DNA of 64,000 nucleotides, taken from contig PUQB01000326.1 of assembly GCA_003024785.1 (NCBI GenBank), forward strand, positions 124,001 to 188,000. Direction: 5' to 3'. A program made the position numbers and the translations under genes. Source of the stretch: Selaginella tamariscina. Its lineage: Eukaryota > Streptophyta > Lycopodiopsida > Selaginellales > Selaginellaceae. Shown here one piece after another: positions 55,140-64,000 of this stretch; the first letter of the stretch is position 1, and each line of letters opens with the position of its first letter. Under the pieces are notes generated by a model, which saw only the letters and a list, made by a program, of their open reading frames with translations, was not told the DNA's origin and searched no databases.

Positions 55140-56580
55140 CTCCTCCCTAAGGACGAGTTCTACGAGTCTTGAGACCTGGTTTAGCAAGATAATGCCGATG
55201 AAAGGCAGCAACCTTGGACGAAGCATGGAGTAAGTTGGATGCAGGTTCCCAAGTGTGATCGATAGGCAATAACCTTTTCAAATTCACCAAGTATTGAAGT
55301 TGACGGCGATGAAGAGAAATCAAGGATGGTTGCCACTTCGTACTTAGGTTCATTGTCAATGACCACAGGAGGGGGAAGAAAGAGAATGACCAAGAAGAGA
55401 AGAAGGATGATACGGCTTCAACAAAGAGGTATGAAACACAGAATGAAGTTTCACCATAGATGGTAACTCGAGTCGGAAAGCTACAGGATTGACCTTAGCC
55501 GCAATCCTGTAAGGGCCCAATCATTAAAATCCAACTTAGAAGAAGGCTTGTTGGTGCGAATATGCCGATGAAGAAGCCAAACGAGGTCATCAACTTTATA
55601 TGCAGGTGCCGGTTGATAGTGAGTATCAGCATGACACTTGTATCGTTCATGTGCATGCTTAAGATAAACCCGAAGATTATCCTGTACTGACGAAGATGTT
55701 GGAGATGATCCTGTACTGCAGGAGCGGAAGAAGAAGAAGCAGGAGGAGCAAAGTCAAAACGTGGATATATAAGAGTGAAGAAAGGTGTCTGGCCTATAGA
55801 TGTGTGAGCAGAGTTGTTGTAAGCAAACTCCGCCATCGGAAGAAGGTCTAACTAGTTGTCCTGTTGGTAACTGATGAAGTAGTGAAGATATTGCTCCAAG
55901 GTCTGAATCATGCGTTCGAACTGCTCATCAGTTTGTGGATGATATCCTGAAGAAAGATCCGCTTTCACTTGTAAACTTCAGAGAAGCTCTCGCCAAAACT
56001 TGGACATAAATTGTAGGTCTCGATCAGAAATAATGCTCTCAGGAAGTGCATGATGTCGAAACACTTTGCGGATCACCAACTCAGCAATTGTCTGGCCTGT
56101 ATCCATCTTGTTACATGGTAGGAAATGAGCTTGTTTGGTGAAACAGTCAACCACCACAAGAACTGCATTAAACCCACAAGGAGGAAGATATGTGAGGAAA
56201 TCCATAGAAATGGATCTTCAAGGAGCAAAAGGAACATGAAGAGGACAAAGAAGACTAGAGGGTGCATGACAAGGCATCTTTGACTTGTTGCGGGTGTGAC
56301 AACTCCGTACAAACCTTTCCACAAAACCTTGTAACCCAAGCCACCAATAGTTGCGAGTGACCAACTCAACTATCTTAGCCACACCAAAATGTCCTGTAGT
56401 TTGGGTATCATGACAATCCTGTACCACAGGAGTCCTACAAACATGAACAAAAATGTACAGGAGACCTTCCCGATATAAGAGTCCGTCCTGTATGGCAAAC
56501 CTTGTAGTCTGTACGGGAATTGGAGGAAGAGGAACTTGCGATGTTAGGACTAATGTGTGAAAACACATTCCTTGCCAAGT
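55140..56580 (-). pseudogene. Integrase and chromodomain of the minus arm
   Basis: ELVTRNYWWLGLQGFVERFV and RSCHTRNKSK (about 56,370-56,290; the second zinc Cys of CxxC is replaced by Arg), MDFLTYLPPCGFNAVLVVVD (56,205-56,146), SDRDLQFMSKFW (about 56,020, RGPQF changed to RDLQF), and [13 protein letters not shown] (55,836) are recognisable. The chromodomain is NEPKYEVATILDF with [13 protein letters not shown] (55,358-55,230). Frameshifts separate the pieces. Confidence 0.8.
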
Positions 56581-56599
56581 CGTCTGTAGCCAATTGCAA

Positions 56600-58060
56600 A
56601 CAGATGTCCTGTAGGAGTGTGGAATCTGCTAGAGCCTGATGAACTTGTAGTGCTGAAAGCCGAAGTTGATCAGGACCCAACAACACTTGCTTTTGACAGT
56701 CATATCAGGATCGCCCGGGGTCAGTGTAAGGTAAGAACGCCTAGACAATGCGTCTGCCTTACCATTCCAAAAACCATGCCTATAAACGATGACAAAATCA
56801 AAACGTGATAGGAATTCTGCCCACCTAGTCTGTCGCCAACTGAGAACTCGAGCCGTTCGAAAAAACTCTAGGTTCTTGTGATCCGTAAGAACTTGTACAT
56901 GATGCGCAGCACCTTCCAAAAAGTGCTGCCACTCCTCGAACGAATCCACAATGGCCTTAAGTTCCTTGTCATGAATCTTGTAATTGATCTTTACCAAAAG
57001 GAACTTACGAGAGTGAAAGGCGACAGGATGGAGTGACTTGTCTTCTCCAACTTGTGATATGATAGAACTTACCGCAAAATCCGAGGTTGCTTCAACAAAG
57101 AAGGGACGGAAGGATCAGGATGTGCTAGGATCGGAGTTGTCGTGAAGGCATCCTTGAGTGCTATGAATGCATGTTCCGCCTTGTTGGAACAAGAGAAAAC
57201 CCCTGTGCGCTTGGTGAGTTCCGTGAGTGGAAGTACACAAGTCCTGTATGAACCACCTATAGAAGTTTGCAAAGCCAAGGAAACATTGTACGTCTCGTAC
57301 AGACTTAGGCCTCTCCCATTCCACGATGGTCTTCACTTGTGCATGTCTATGGAAATGCTAGCAGGAGAGATGATGTAGCCCAAGAACTCCATAGAATCCT
57401 TATTGAAAAAACACTTCTCCAACTTCGCGTACAGGCCATGCTTGCGAAGCCATTGGAGAACTAGTCGTCCATGCTTGTTATGTGCCGCCTGGTCCTTGGA
57501 GAAAATTAAAATGTCATCGAGGTAGATCACCACAAACTGGTCCAAGAAGTCGTGAAAGATGTTGTTCACCATGTGTTGGAACATGGCTGGGGCATTGGTA
57601 AGTCCGAAAGGCAAAAGGCTTTCCATACCTTATACAAAAAGGCAGTCTTTCACTCATCACCTGGACGAACCTACAATATTGTAGACCCCTCGTAAGTTGA
57701 TCTTCATGAACACCTTTTGTTCCACACAGTCGATCGAGAAGTTTCGAGATCAATGGCAACGGGTACCGATTCCGAATGGTGACTTAATTCAAACCCTGTA
57801 ATCCATAACTAAACGTAAACTCCCATCTTTCTTTCTAACAAAGAAGATAGGTGCTCCTGCAGGGGAATTTGAGTGACAAAATGAAGCCAGATGCCAAGTT
57901 GTCCTCAATGTACTGACGAAAACCTCCAATTCTGTAGGTGACAGTGCATAAATCGGTCTGAACGATGGAATCTTTACTTCTCAAGATTGATAGACAGTCG
58001 TAGGACCTGTGAACAGAAAGAACTAAACTTGTGCTTGTCAAAAATTCATGGAAGGAGTGA
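56600..58060 (-). pseudogene. pol: Reverse transcriptase and RNase H of the minus arm
   Basis: [20 protein letters not shown] and [12 protein letters not shown] (57,626-57,520) hold the catalytic YLDD. LEKCFFNKDSMEFLGYI follows, then [20 protein letters not shown] (57,318-57,259), a connection segment that is deleted in the 34-39 kb copy. RNase H pieces [16 protein letters not shown] and NGKADALSRRSYL lie at 56,985-56,735. Frameshifts lie near 57,640, 57,270 and 57,070. Confidence 0.85.
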
Positions 58061-58663
58061 TACTTAGATGGTAGGGAAGAAGGAGGAGAAGGAGCAGGAA
58101 AAGGAGATTGAAAAATAGGGGAAGGAGATTGAAAATAAGGGAGTCAGATACAAGAAAGGTAAAAGAGAACGTAGGAGTTGAAAAACATAAAGATGAAAAG
58201 AAGTAGGATCAGTGGCAAGTTCATGCATGATAATGGTAAGAACTCGAAGAGGAGAAGAGGGAGCTGTGACTGAAAAAGAGGAAGGATCTTAGGGGGTAGA
58301 ACAGAAGAAGAGTAACGAAAAGAGGCAGGATTGGGAAAACCTGTGTGGATGTTGACAAATGTACAGGATTGAAGAATCTTGTACAGAAGTTTGTGGATGC
58401 ACAGGAGTGAGGAGAGGTGTTGACGAACCAACAGGAGGTGGATCTTTTGAGGAGGAACCTTCGACACTGATACAGGATTGGAAGAAACCCTTTACAGGAA
58501 TCCGCAAACTTACAAGAGTGGAGAGAGCCTATGGATGTGTTAAGGAACTGACATGAGGTGAATCTTGTCGAGGAGGAGTCTTCAAGGCATAGTCAATCCT
58601 GTAGCTTGTACTGCCTCAGACACTAAGGACGTATCCTACACGCATGAAGGTACATGATTGATC

Positions 58664-59470
58664 CTAGCTGCCGGAGAGTGATGGAATGGTATGAGTAGCA
58701 CAATGAAGCATGCACCTACGTCCAACTTTGTGGCTCCTAGACGAAATGGACATTGAAGTTTTCTGACTGAATTTCAACTTCAACTTCACGTGTCTTAAAC
58801 TTCTTGGCTTAATAGGACATTCTGCCACCTTGTGTCCTGTTTCACCACAATACAAGCATAGGTTCTCACTATGGCAATGTTGCTTCTCAATAGCGGAAAG
58901 TGAGCCACGCTTGGATTTCTCAACCTTCATAGGAACTACTCCAGAAGGTGTTGCAGGAACATGTACCACATCTGCAGGATTGGCTTGCAGGAACTACTGA
59001 CGGGATCTTTCCTGACGATGCTCGAACAAACGGTTGTCGCAGCGAACAGCCTGTTGCACGATCTCTGCTAATAATTTGGCATTCAGTAACATAAGGAGAA
59101 GGTCCTTCACGTCATCTCTCCCAACCAAAATGAAGTGTTCGATTAATGCAGTCTCTCCCATGGAATGTTCATGCAAAGTTGCTGAATTTAGAGCCATAGA
59201 CGGAAGCTAGTCAAGATCCTTGTGTGAGCTTTTTAACTTTGTGCATACGGAATGGTACTTATCTAGATCTCCAAAGCAGGCTTTAAAGGCAGCCACAAAA
59301 TCTTCAAAGGCTTCCATTAATGGGTCGTCACGCTCCAGCAAGGGGGCAACCCAAGCCCGTGAGATCCAATTAATAAGGATGCCAAAAGGCCAACCTTTTG
59401 CGCATCAGTCAAGTAGTGGCATGGTTACATGCGTATCAAAAGTCTAATCTGATTCAGGAACCCTTGGATT
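58664..59470 (-). pseudogene. gag: gag remnant of the minus arm
   Basis: The zinc knuckle CLYCGETGHKVAECPIK is complete (58,870-58,820). The capsid part is present in broken frames up to the junction, where the first ~80 codons found in the other copies (MADFEHFQ...) are missing. Confidence 0.75.
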
Positions 59471-59527
59471 TTTTTTTCCTTGGTTTTTCTCCTTCGTTTT
59501 CCTCTTTTTGTTTTTCCTTTCATAAAT

Positions 59528-60470
59528 CATGGCTGATTTTGAGCACTTTCAACGCGAGCACCAAATGTTGCTTCATGAGCTGGCCACTTTGCGCCAAGTG
59601 GTCACAAGATCTGCAAGGTTCCACCAGTGTGGCGCATGCAGCTGCTGATGCATCCTCCAAGGCTGCTGCACAGGCTCTCTCTCAAGCATCCATGGTTTCC
59701 TCTCCATCGAACACTTCTTCGGAGCCAAAGATCAGCATGCCAAAAAGTTTTATGGCAATTGTGCTGATTTCCAAGGGTTCCTGAATCAGATCAGGCTTTT
59801 GATCCGCATGCAACCATGCCGCTACTCGACTGATGCATAAAAGGTTGGCTTTTTGGCATCCCTACTAGTTGGATCTCCACGGCTTGGTTGTCCCTTTGCT
59901 AAAGCATGACGACCCATTGATGGAAGACTTTGAAGGTTTCATGGCTGCCTTTGAAGCTTGCTTTGGAGATCCTAATAAGTACCGTTCCGCATGCATGAAG
60001 TTACAAAAGCTCACACAAGGATCTCGACCAGTTTCCGTTTATGCATTCGAATTTTAGCAACTTTGCACGAACATTCCATGGGACGAGACTACATTGATTG
60101 AACACTTCTTTGGGTTGAGGGATGATGTGAAGAACCTTCTCCTTACGTTACCGGATGCCCAAACATTAGCGGAGACCATGCAACATGCCGTTCACTACGA
60201 CAACCGCTTGTTCGAGCGTCGTTAAAAAATCCCGTCAACAGTTCCTGCAAGCCAATCCTGCAGCTCTGGTACATACTCCTGTGACATCTTCTGGAGTAGT
60301 TCCTATGGACGTTGAGAAATACAAGCGTGGCTCACTTTCCACTGCTAAGAAGCAACATCGCCGCAGTGAGAATCTATGTTTGTATTGTGGTGAAGCAAGA
60401 CATAAGGCGGCGGAATGTTCTATTAAAGTCAGGAAATTTAAGACACGTGAAGTTGAAGTTGAAGTTTAAT
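59528..60470 (+). pseudogene. gag: gag of the plus arm
   Basis: Starts MADFEHFQREHQMLLHELAT at 59,528. DFEGFMAAFEACFGDPNKYR lies at 59,928-59,987, and the zinc knuckle CLYCGEARHKAAECSIK at 60,378-60,430 keeps all ligands. Frameshifts lie near 59,605, 59,755 and 60,225. Confidence 0.8.
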
Positions 60471-60589
60471 CGGAAAACTTCAATGTTCACTTCGTCTAGG
60501 AGCCACAAAGTTGGACGTAGTGCAGGCTCCATTGTGCTGCTCATACCATTCCATCACTCAAGTTTCCTGTACACATTAATCTCAATAAT

Positions 60590-60690
60590 CGAGAGCTCAA
60601 GGAGTTTTGCCCTGTTAAACACTGGTGCAAATGCATGCTTTATGGATGACACTTTTGCAACTCAACATGGCATTCTGGTGATGAAGTTGA
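60590..60690 (+). pseudogene. Protease segment with a mutated active site
   Basis: Reads SFALLNTGANACFMDDTFAT: the catalytic Asp of the DTGA motif is Asn here (NTGA), so this protease could not cleave even if translated. Confidence 0.75.
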
Positions 60691-61559
60691 AGCATGCAGT
60701 TCATGTAGAGGTGGCCGATGGTCGTCTGATTGCTTCTGGCGTAGCTAGCTACCCATGTTACCAAACCTCTCTTTTGCAATCATGGCGCATTCAACTGTTC
60801 AATTTTCTTCAACTTAATCAAGACTCGGTCCAACTCCCATCATTTTGGGCATGCCATGGTTTATTGTTGCAAATCCTCAAATCGACTAGAGGTCTAGGAT
60901 GCTCACGTTTTCCTCTCTGGCAACCAGGATCAATCTTGTACCTTCATGTGTGCAGGATACATCTTTAGTGTCTGAAGCAGTACAAGCTATAGGATTGACT
61001 GTGCCTGTTCTGTATCAGTGTTAAGACTCCTCCTCGACAGGATTCACCTCATGTTAGTTCCTCAGCACATCCATAGGCTCTCTCCACTCCTGTAAGTTTG
61101 CAGATTCCTGTACAGGGTTCTTCCAATTTGTATGTCGCAATTGAATTCCTCCTCAACAGGATCCACCTCCTATTGGTTTCAGCACACTCACAGGCTCTCC
61201 TCACTCCTGTGCATCCACGGACTTCTGTACAAGATTCTTCCAATCCTGTACACTTGTCAACATCCACACATGTTTCTCCCAATCCTGCCTCTTTTCATTA
61301 CTTTCTTCTGTTCCACCCCCAAGATCCTTCCTCTTTTTCAATCACAGCTCCCTCCTTCTCTCTCCGAGTTCTTACACTACCATGCATGAACTTGCCACTA
61401 ATCCTGCTCCTTTTTATCTTTTTGCCTTTCAAGTAACTCCTACGTCCTCTTCTACCTTTTCTGTATCTAGCTCCCTTCTTTTTAATTTCCTTCTTCTGTT
61501 CCTTCTTCTTCTGTTCCTTCTTCCTTGCCATCTAAGTATCACTCCTTTCAAGATGTTTT

Positions 61560-62740
61560 TGACAAGAACAAGCTGCAGTTCTTCCTGTTCACAGGTCCTA
61601 CTGTCCTATCGATCTTGTGGAAGGAAAGACTCCACCGTTCGACCGATTTATGCACTGTCACTTATAGAATTGGAGGTTCTTCGTCAGTACATCAAGGAAA
61701 ACTTGGCATTCGGCTTCATTCATCATTCAAAGTCCCCTGCAGGAGCACCTATTTTCTTTGTCAAGAAAAAGAATAGAGTTTACGTTTTGTGGATTACAGA
61801 GTTTGAATCAAGTCATCATTCAAAACTGGTACTCGTTGCCATTGATCCCGAAAACTTCTCGATCGACTGTGTGGAGCAAAGGTGTTCACGAAGATTGACT
61901 TACAAGGGGTTTACAATCTTGTATGGATTCGTCCAGGCGATGAGTGGAAGACTGCCTTTTTACAAGGTATGGACACTTTGAATACACGGTGATGCCTTTC
62001 GGACTTACCAATGCCCTAGCCGTGTTCCAACAATGGTGTGTATTTACAGGACTCGTGGATACAGGATTGTCTTGATACCCCGGCTACAAGACATTTTGGT
62101 GTGGCCAAAATAGTTGAGTTGGTGACCTTGGTTGTAAGGTTTTGTGGACAAGTTTGTACAAAGTTGTGACACCTGTAATAGGTCAAAGATGCCTCGTCAA
62201 GCACCCTCTAGTCTTCTTCGTCCTCTTCCTATTCCTTTGCTCCTTGAAGATCATTTCTATGGATTTCCTCACAGATCTTCCTCCTTCTCATGGATTTGAT
62301 GCAGTTCTTGTGGTGGTTGACCGTTTACCAAACAGGCTCATTTCTACCATGTCACAAGACTGCTATAGGCAGACAACCGCTGAGTTGGTGATCTGCAAAG
62401 TATTCCAACACCATGGTCTTCCTGAGAGCATTGTTTCTAATCGAGGCCCACAATTCATTAAGTTTTGGCGAGAACTTCTCAGAGTCTACATATTAAAGTG
62501 GACCTTTCTTCAGGATACCATCCACAAACTGATGGGCAGTCAGAACGCACAATTCAGACCTTGGAGCAATATCTTCGCTACTTCATCAGTTACCAACAGG
62601 ACAACTGTTGGACCTTCTTCCAATGGCGGAGTTTGCCTACAACAACTCCGTTCATGCATCTATGGCCAGACACCTTTCTTTGCTCTTACAGGCTACCATC
62701 CACGTTTTGACTTTGCTCCTCTGCTTCTCCTTCTTCCGCT
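61560..62740 (+). pseudogene. pol: Fused reverse transcriptase/integrase remnant
   Basis: The 5' part gives IELEVLRQYIKENLAFGFIH and PAGAPIFFVKKKN (61,670-61,770). After the deletion, integrase pieces follow: [20 protein letters not shown] (62,258-62,316), [15 protein letters not shown] (about 62,435, second Asp replaced by Asn) and [13 protein letters not shown] (62,620). No catalytic reverse transcriptase core remains. Confidence 0.8.
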
Positions 62741-62929
62741 CCTGCAGTACAGATCGTCTCCAGCATCTTCGTCAGGTACATGAGGATCTCTGGGTTCATC
62801 TTCAGCAGGCACAGGAACATACAAGCGTCATGCTGATGCTCATCGTCAACCGGCACCTGCATACAAGATTGGTGATCTCGTGTGGCTTCTTCGTGGCATA
62901 TTCGCACCAACATGCCTTCTTCTAAGTTG

Positions 62930-63316
62930 GATTTTCAACGATTGGGCCCTTACAGGATTGCGGCTGAGGTCAATCCTGTAGCTTTCCGACTCGAGTTACC
63001 ATCTACGGTGAAACTTCATCCTGTGTTTCACACCTCTTTGTTGGAGCCGTATCATCCTTCTTCTCTTCCTGGTCGTGCTTCTTCTCCTCCCCCTCCTGTG
63101 GTCATTGATGTGAACCTGAGTACGAAGTTGCAGCCATCCTTGATTTTCGTCTTCATCGCGCCAACTTCAATACTTGGTGGATTGGAAAGGTTATTTGCCT
63201 ACCGATCGCACTTGGGAACCTGCATAACTTACTTCCATGCTTCTTCCAAAGTTGCTGCTTTCCATCGGCATTATCCTGCTAAACCAGGTCCCAAGACTCG
63301 TGGAACTCGTCCTTAG
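62930..63316 (+). pseudogene. Chromodomain region of the plus arm
   Basis: [38 protein letters not shown] and YEVAAILDF (frame-shifted), then the end [11 protein letters not shown] at 63,316. The LTR starts 8 bp later. Confidence 0.8.
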
Positions 63317-63323
63317 GAAGGTT

Positions 63324-63763
63324 TGTCACGACCCGATACAGGATGCAGGATACAGGATACAGGTATACAGGATATGCCTACAGGATATACCTACAAGATA
63401 TTCCTATAGATATGCCTATAGGATATACTATAGGATATGCCTAGAGGATAAGGGTCACTATTTTTAGCTCATGACTAGATTAGACTCATGACCAGATTAG
63501 CTTGGAGTTGTGACATAAAAGCTCTGACCTAATTGTTGTACAATCAGTTACTATCAACACCAGTCTTTCTACGATCAATCTTGTCTTGTCTTGTTCTTGT
63601 CTGTCTTGCTCCTTTCTTGTTTTGTCTTGTTCCTGGTTCCTAGTTCCTGTCCTGCTCCAGTTCATGTCTTGTTCCCTGTCCTGCTCCTTGTCCTGCTTCT
63701 GAGTTAAGTTTCCTTGTTCTCGGAATCCTGCTCACTTCTTTATTCATGGATCATGACTTGACA
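63324..63763 (+). repeat. 3' LTR of the plus arm
   Basis: TGTCACGACCCGATACAGG...ATGACTTGACA, 440 bp. The minisatellite is short (about 63,340-63,450). A long CTTGTCCTGCTCC-rich stretch (63,600-63,720) marks the same longer subfamily as the solo LTR at 36,790. The TATA box is altered to CATAAAA. Confidence 0.85.
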
Positions 63764-64000
63764 TAAGAGGAGATTGAAATGACATCACTGAGCACAGACG
63801 ACATAGAAGCCAGTAGTGATGTGGAAGTGCAAACCCCACACTTTGTTGAACAAAAGAACCAAAAACCTAAAGCATACTTTCATTGCTGCAAGGATCTTTA
63901 AAAACTAATGATGGTCCTCATTACTCTAAATGTGTCATATAATCAGCCTATTTGGATAGGTTAAATTATGACACACCTAAAGTAATCAAAAAAATAATAT
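63764..64000 (+). other. Right flank, possible end of the transposase-like gene
   Basis: A frame open for about 40 codons (EEIEMTSLSTDDIEASSDVE) directly follows the LTR. It is acidic and Ser-rich and could be the 3' continuation of the gene interrupted at 54,689. No motif proves it. Confidence 0.3.

Larger units (their letters stand above)
54689..59470 (-). mobile_element. Ty3 chromovirus copy, minus arm of a head-to-head pair
   Basis: On the minus strand: gag (59,470-58,680), linker, reverse transcriptase (about 58,020-57,100), RNase H (57,060-56,640), integrase (56,580-55,560), chromodomain (55,420-55,140), 3' LTR (55,135-54,689). The 5' LTR and gag start are missing. At about 59,470 the sequence switches to the leader of a plus-strand copy. 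The protease DTGA segment is deleted. Same family as the 34-39 kb element. Confidence 0.85.
59470..63763 (+). mobile_element. Ty3 chromovirus copy, plus arm of a head-to-head pair
   Basis: Begins in the T-rich leader just before the gag ATG at 59,528, with no 5' LTR. It contains gag (59,528-60,470), protease (about 60,590-60,690), linker, part of reverse transcriptase (61,560-62,030), integrase (62,040-62,740), chromodomain region (62,930-63,316) and 3' LTR (63,324-63,763). About 1.1 kb covering the catalytic YLDD, connection and RNase H is deleted at about 62,030-62,040, at a short TGGTGT repeat. Confidence 0.85.

Overview
The window looks like nuclear DNA of a land plant, made almost entirely of mobile elements and their debris. 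The evidence is AT-rich sequence, short GT-AG introns, chromodomain Ty3/gypsy elements, a primer site complementary to initiator tRNA-Met, and a plant-type FCP1-homology gene. A spore-bearing plant (fern, lycophyte or moss) is a guess from the style of the elements, not a demonstrated fact. I see no intact host gene, rRNA, tRNA, organellar DNA or bacterial operon. Most coding sequences carry frameshifts or stops.

Layout. 1.4-6.2 kb: a non-autonomous LTR retrotransposon (here called X1) on the minus strand, with primer site and polypurine tract but no coding interior. 6.4-9.3 kb: a fold-back pair of X-type LTRs, then a relic of a HAD/FCP1-like gene. 9.5-11.1 kb: two Ty3 integrase/chromodomain relics. 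11.4-14.3 kb: X-type LTR pieces and a higher-order minisatellite. 15.0-15.5 kb: an unidentified GC-rich, Cys-containing coding relic. 16.5-24.5 kb: the most unusual unit, here called element E1. It has a minisatellite leader, a microsatellite block, about 15 copies of a palindrome (core GGCGGGATTAATCCCGCC), a ParB-like/methyltransferase-like gene with introns, and a HAD phosphatase-like gene. 24.8-28.0 kb: an inverted, partial copy (E2) and a mini-derivative (E5). 30.1-43.0 kb: another X element (X2) split by a Ty3 chromovirus (33,758-39,741), which is itself interrupted by a solo LTR. 43.0-49.6 kb: further E fragments (E4 plus, E3 minus). 49.9-51.6 kb: AT-rich tandem repeats. 51.6-52.3 kb: a second palindrome array, upstream of a broken transposase-like gene with a DNC...ENKNR and VGHTHEDIDAFF signature. 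54.7-63.8 kb: two Ty3 chromovirus copies joined head to head with no LTR between them.

How parts relate. The order methyltransferase-like gene, HAD gene, common 3' end (GTTACAACATGCAT) recurs in E1, E2 and E3 on both strands, and deletion derivatives share the same end, so it travels as a unit. The palindrome array sits just upstream of the ParB-like gene in E1, and a second array lies upstream of an unrelated transposase-like gene. The nesting (solo LTR in the ParB-like gene; chromovirus in X2; solo LTR in the chromovirus) gives relative insertion ages, supported by short target duplications and by a paralogous empty site.
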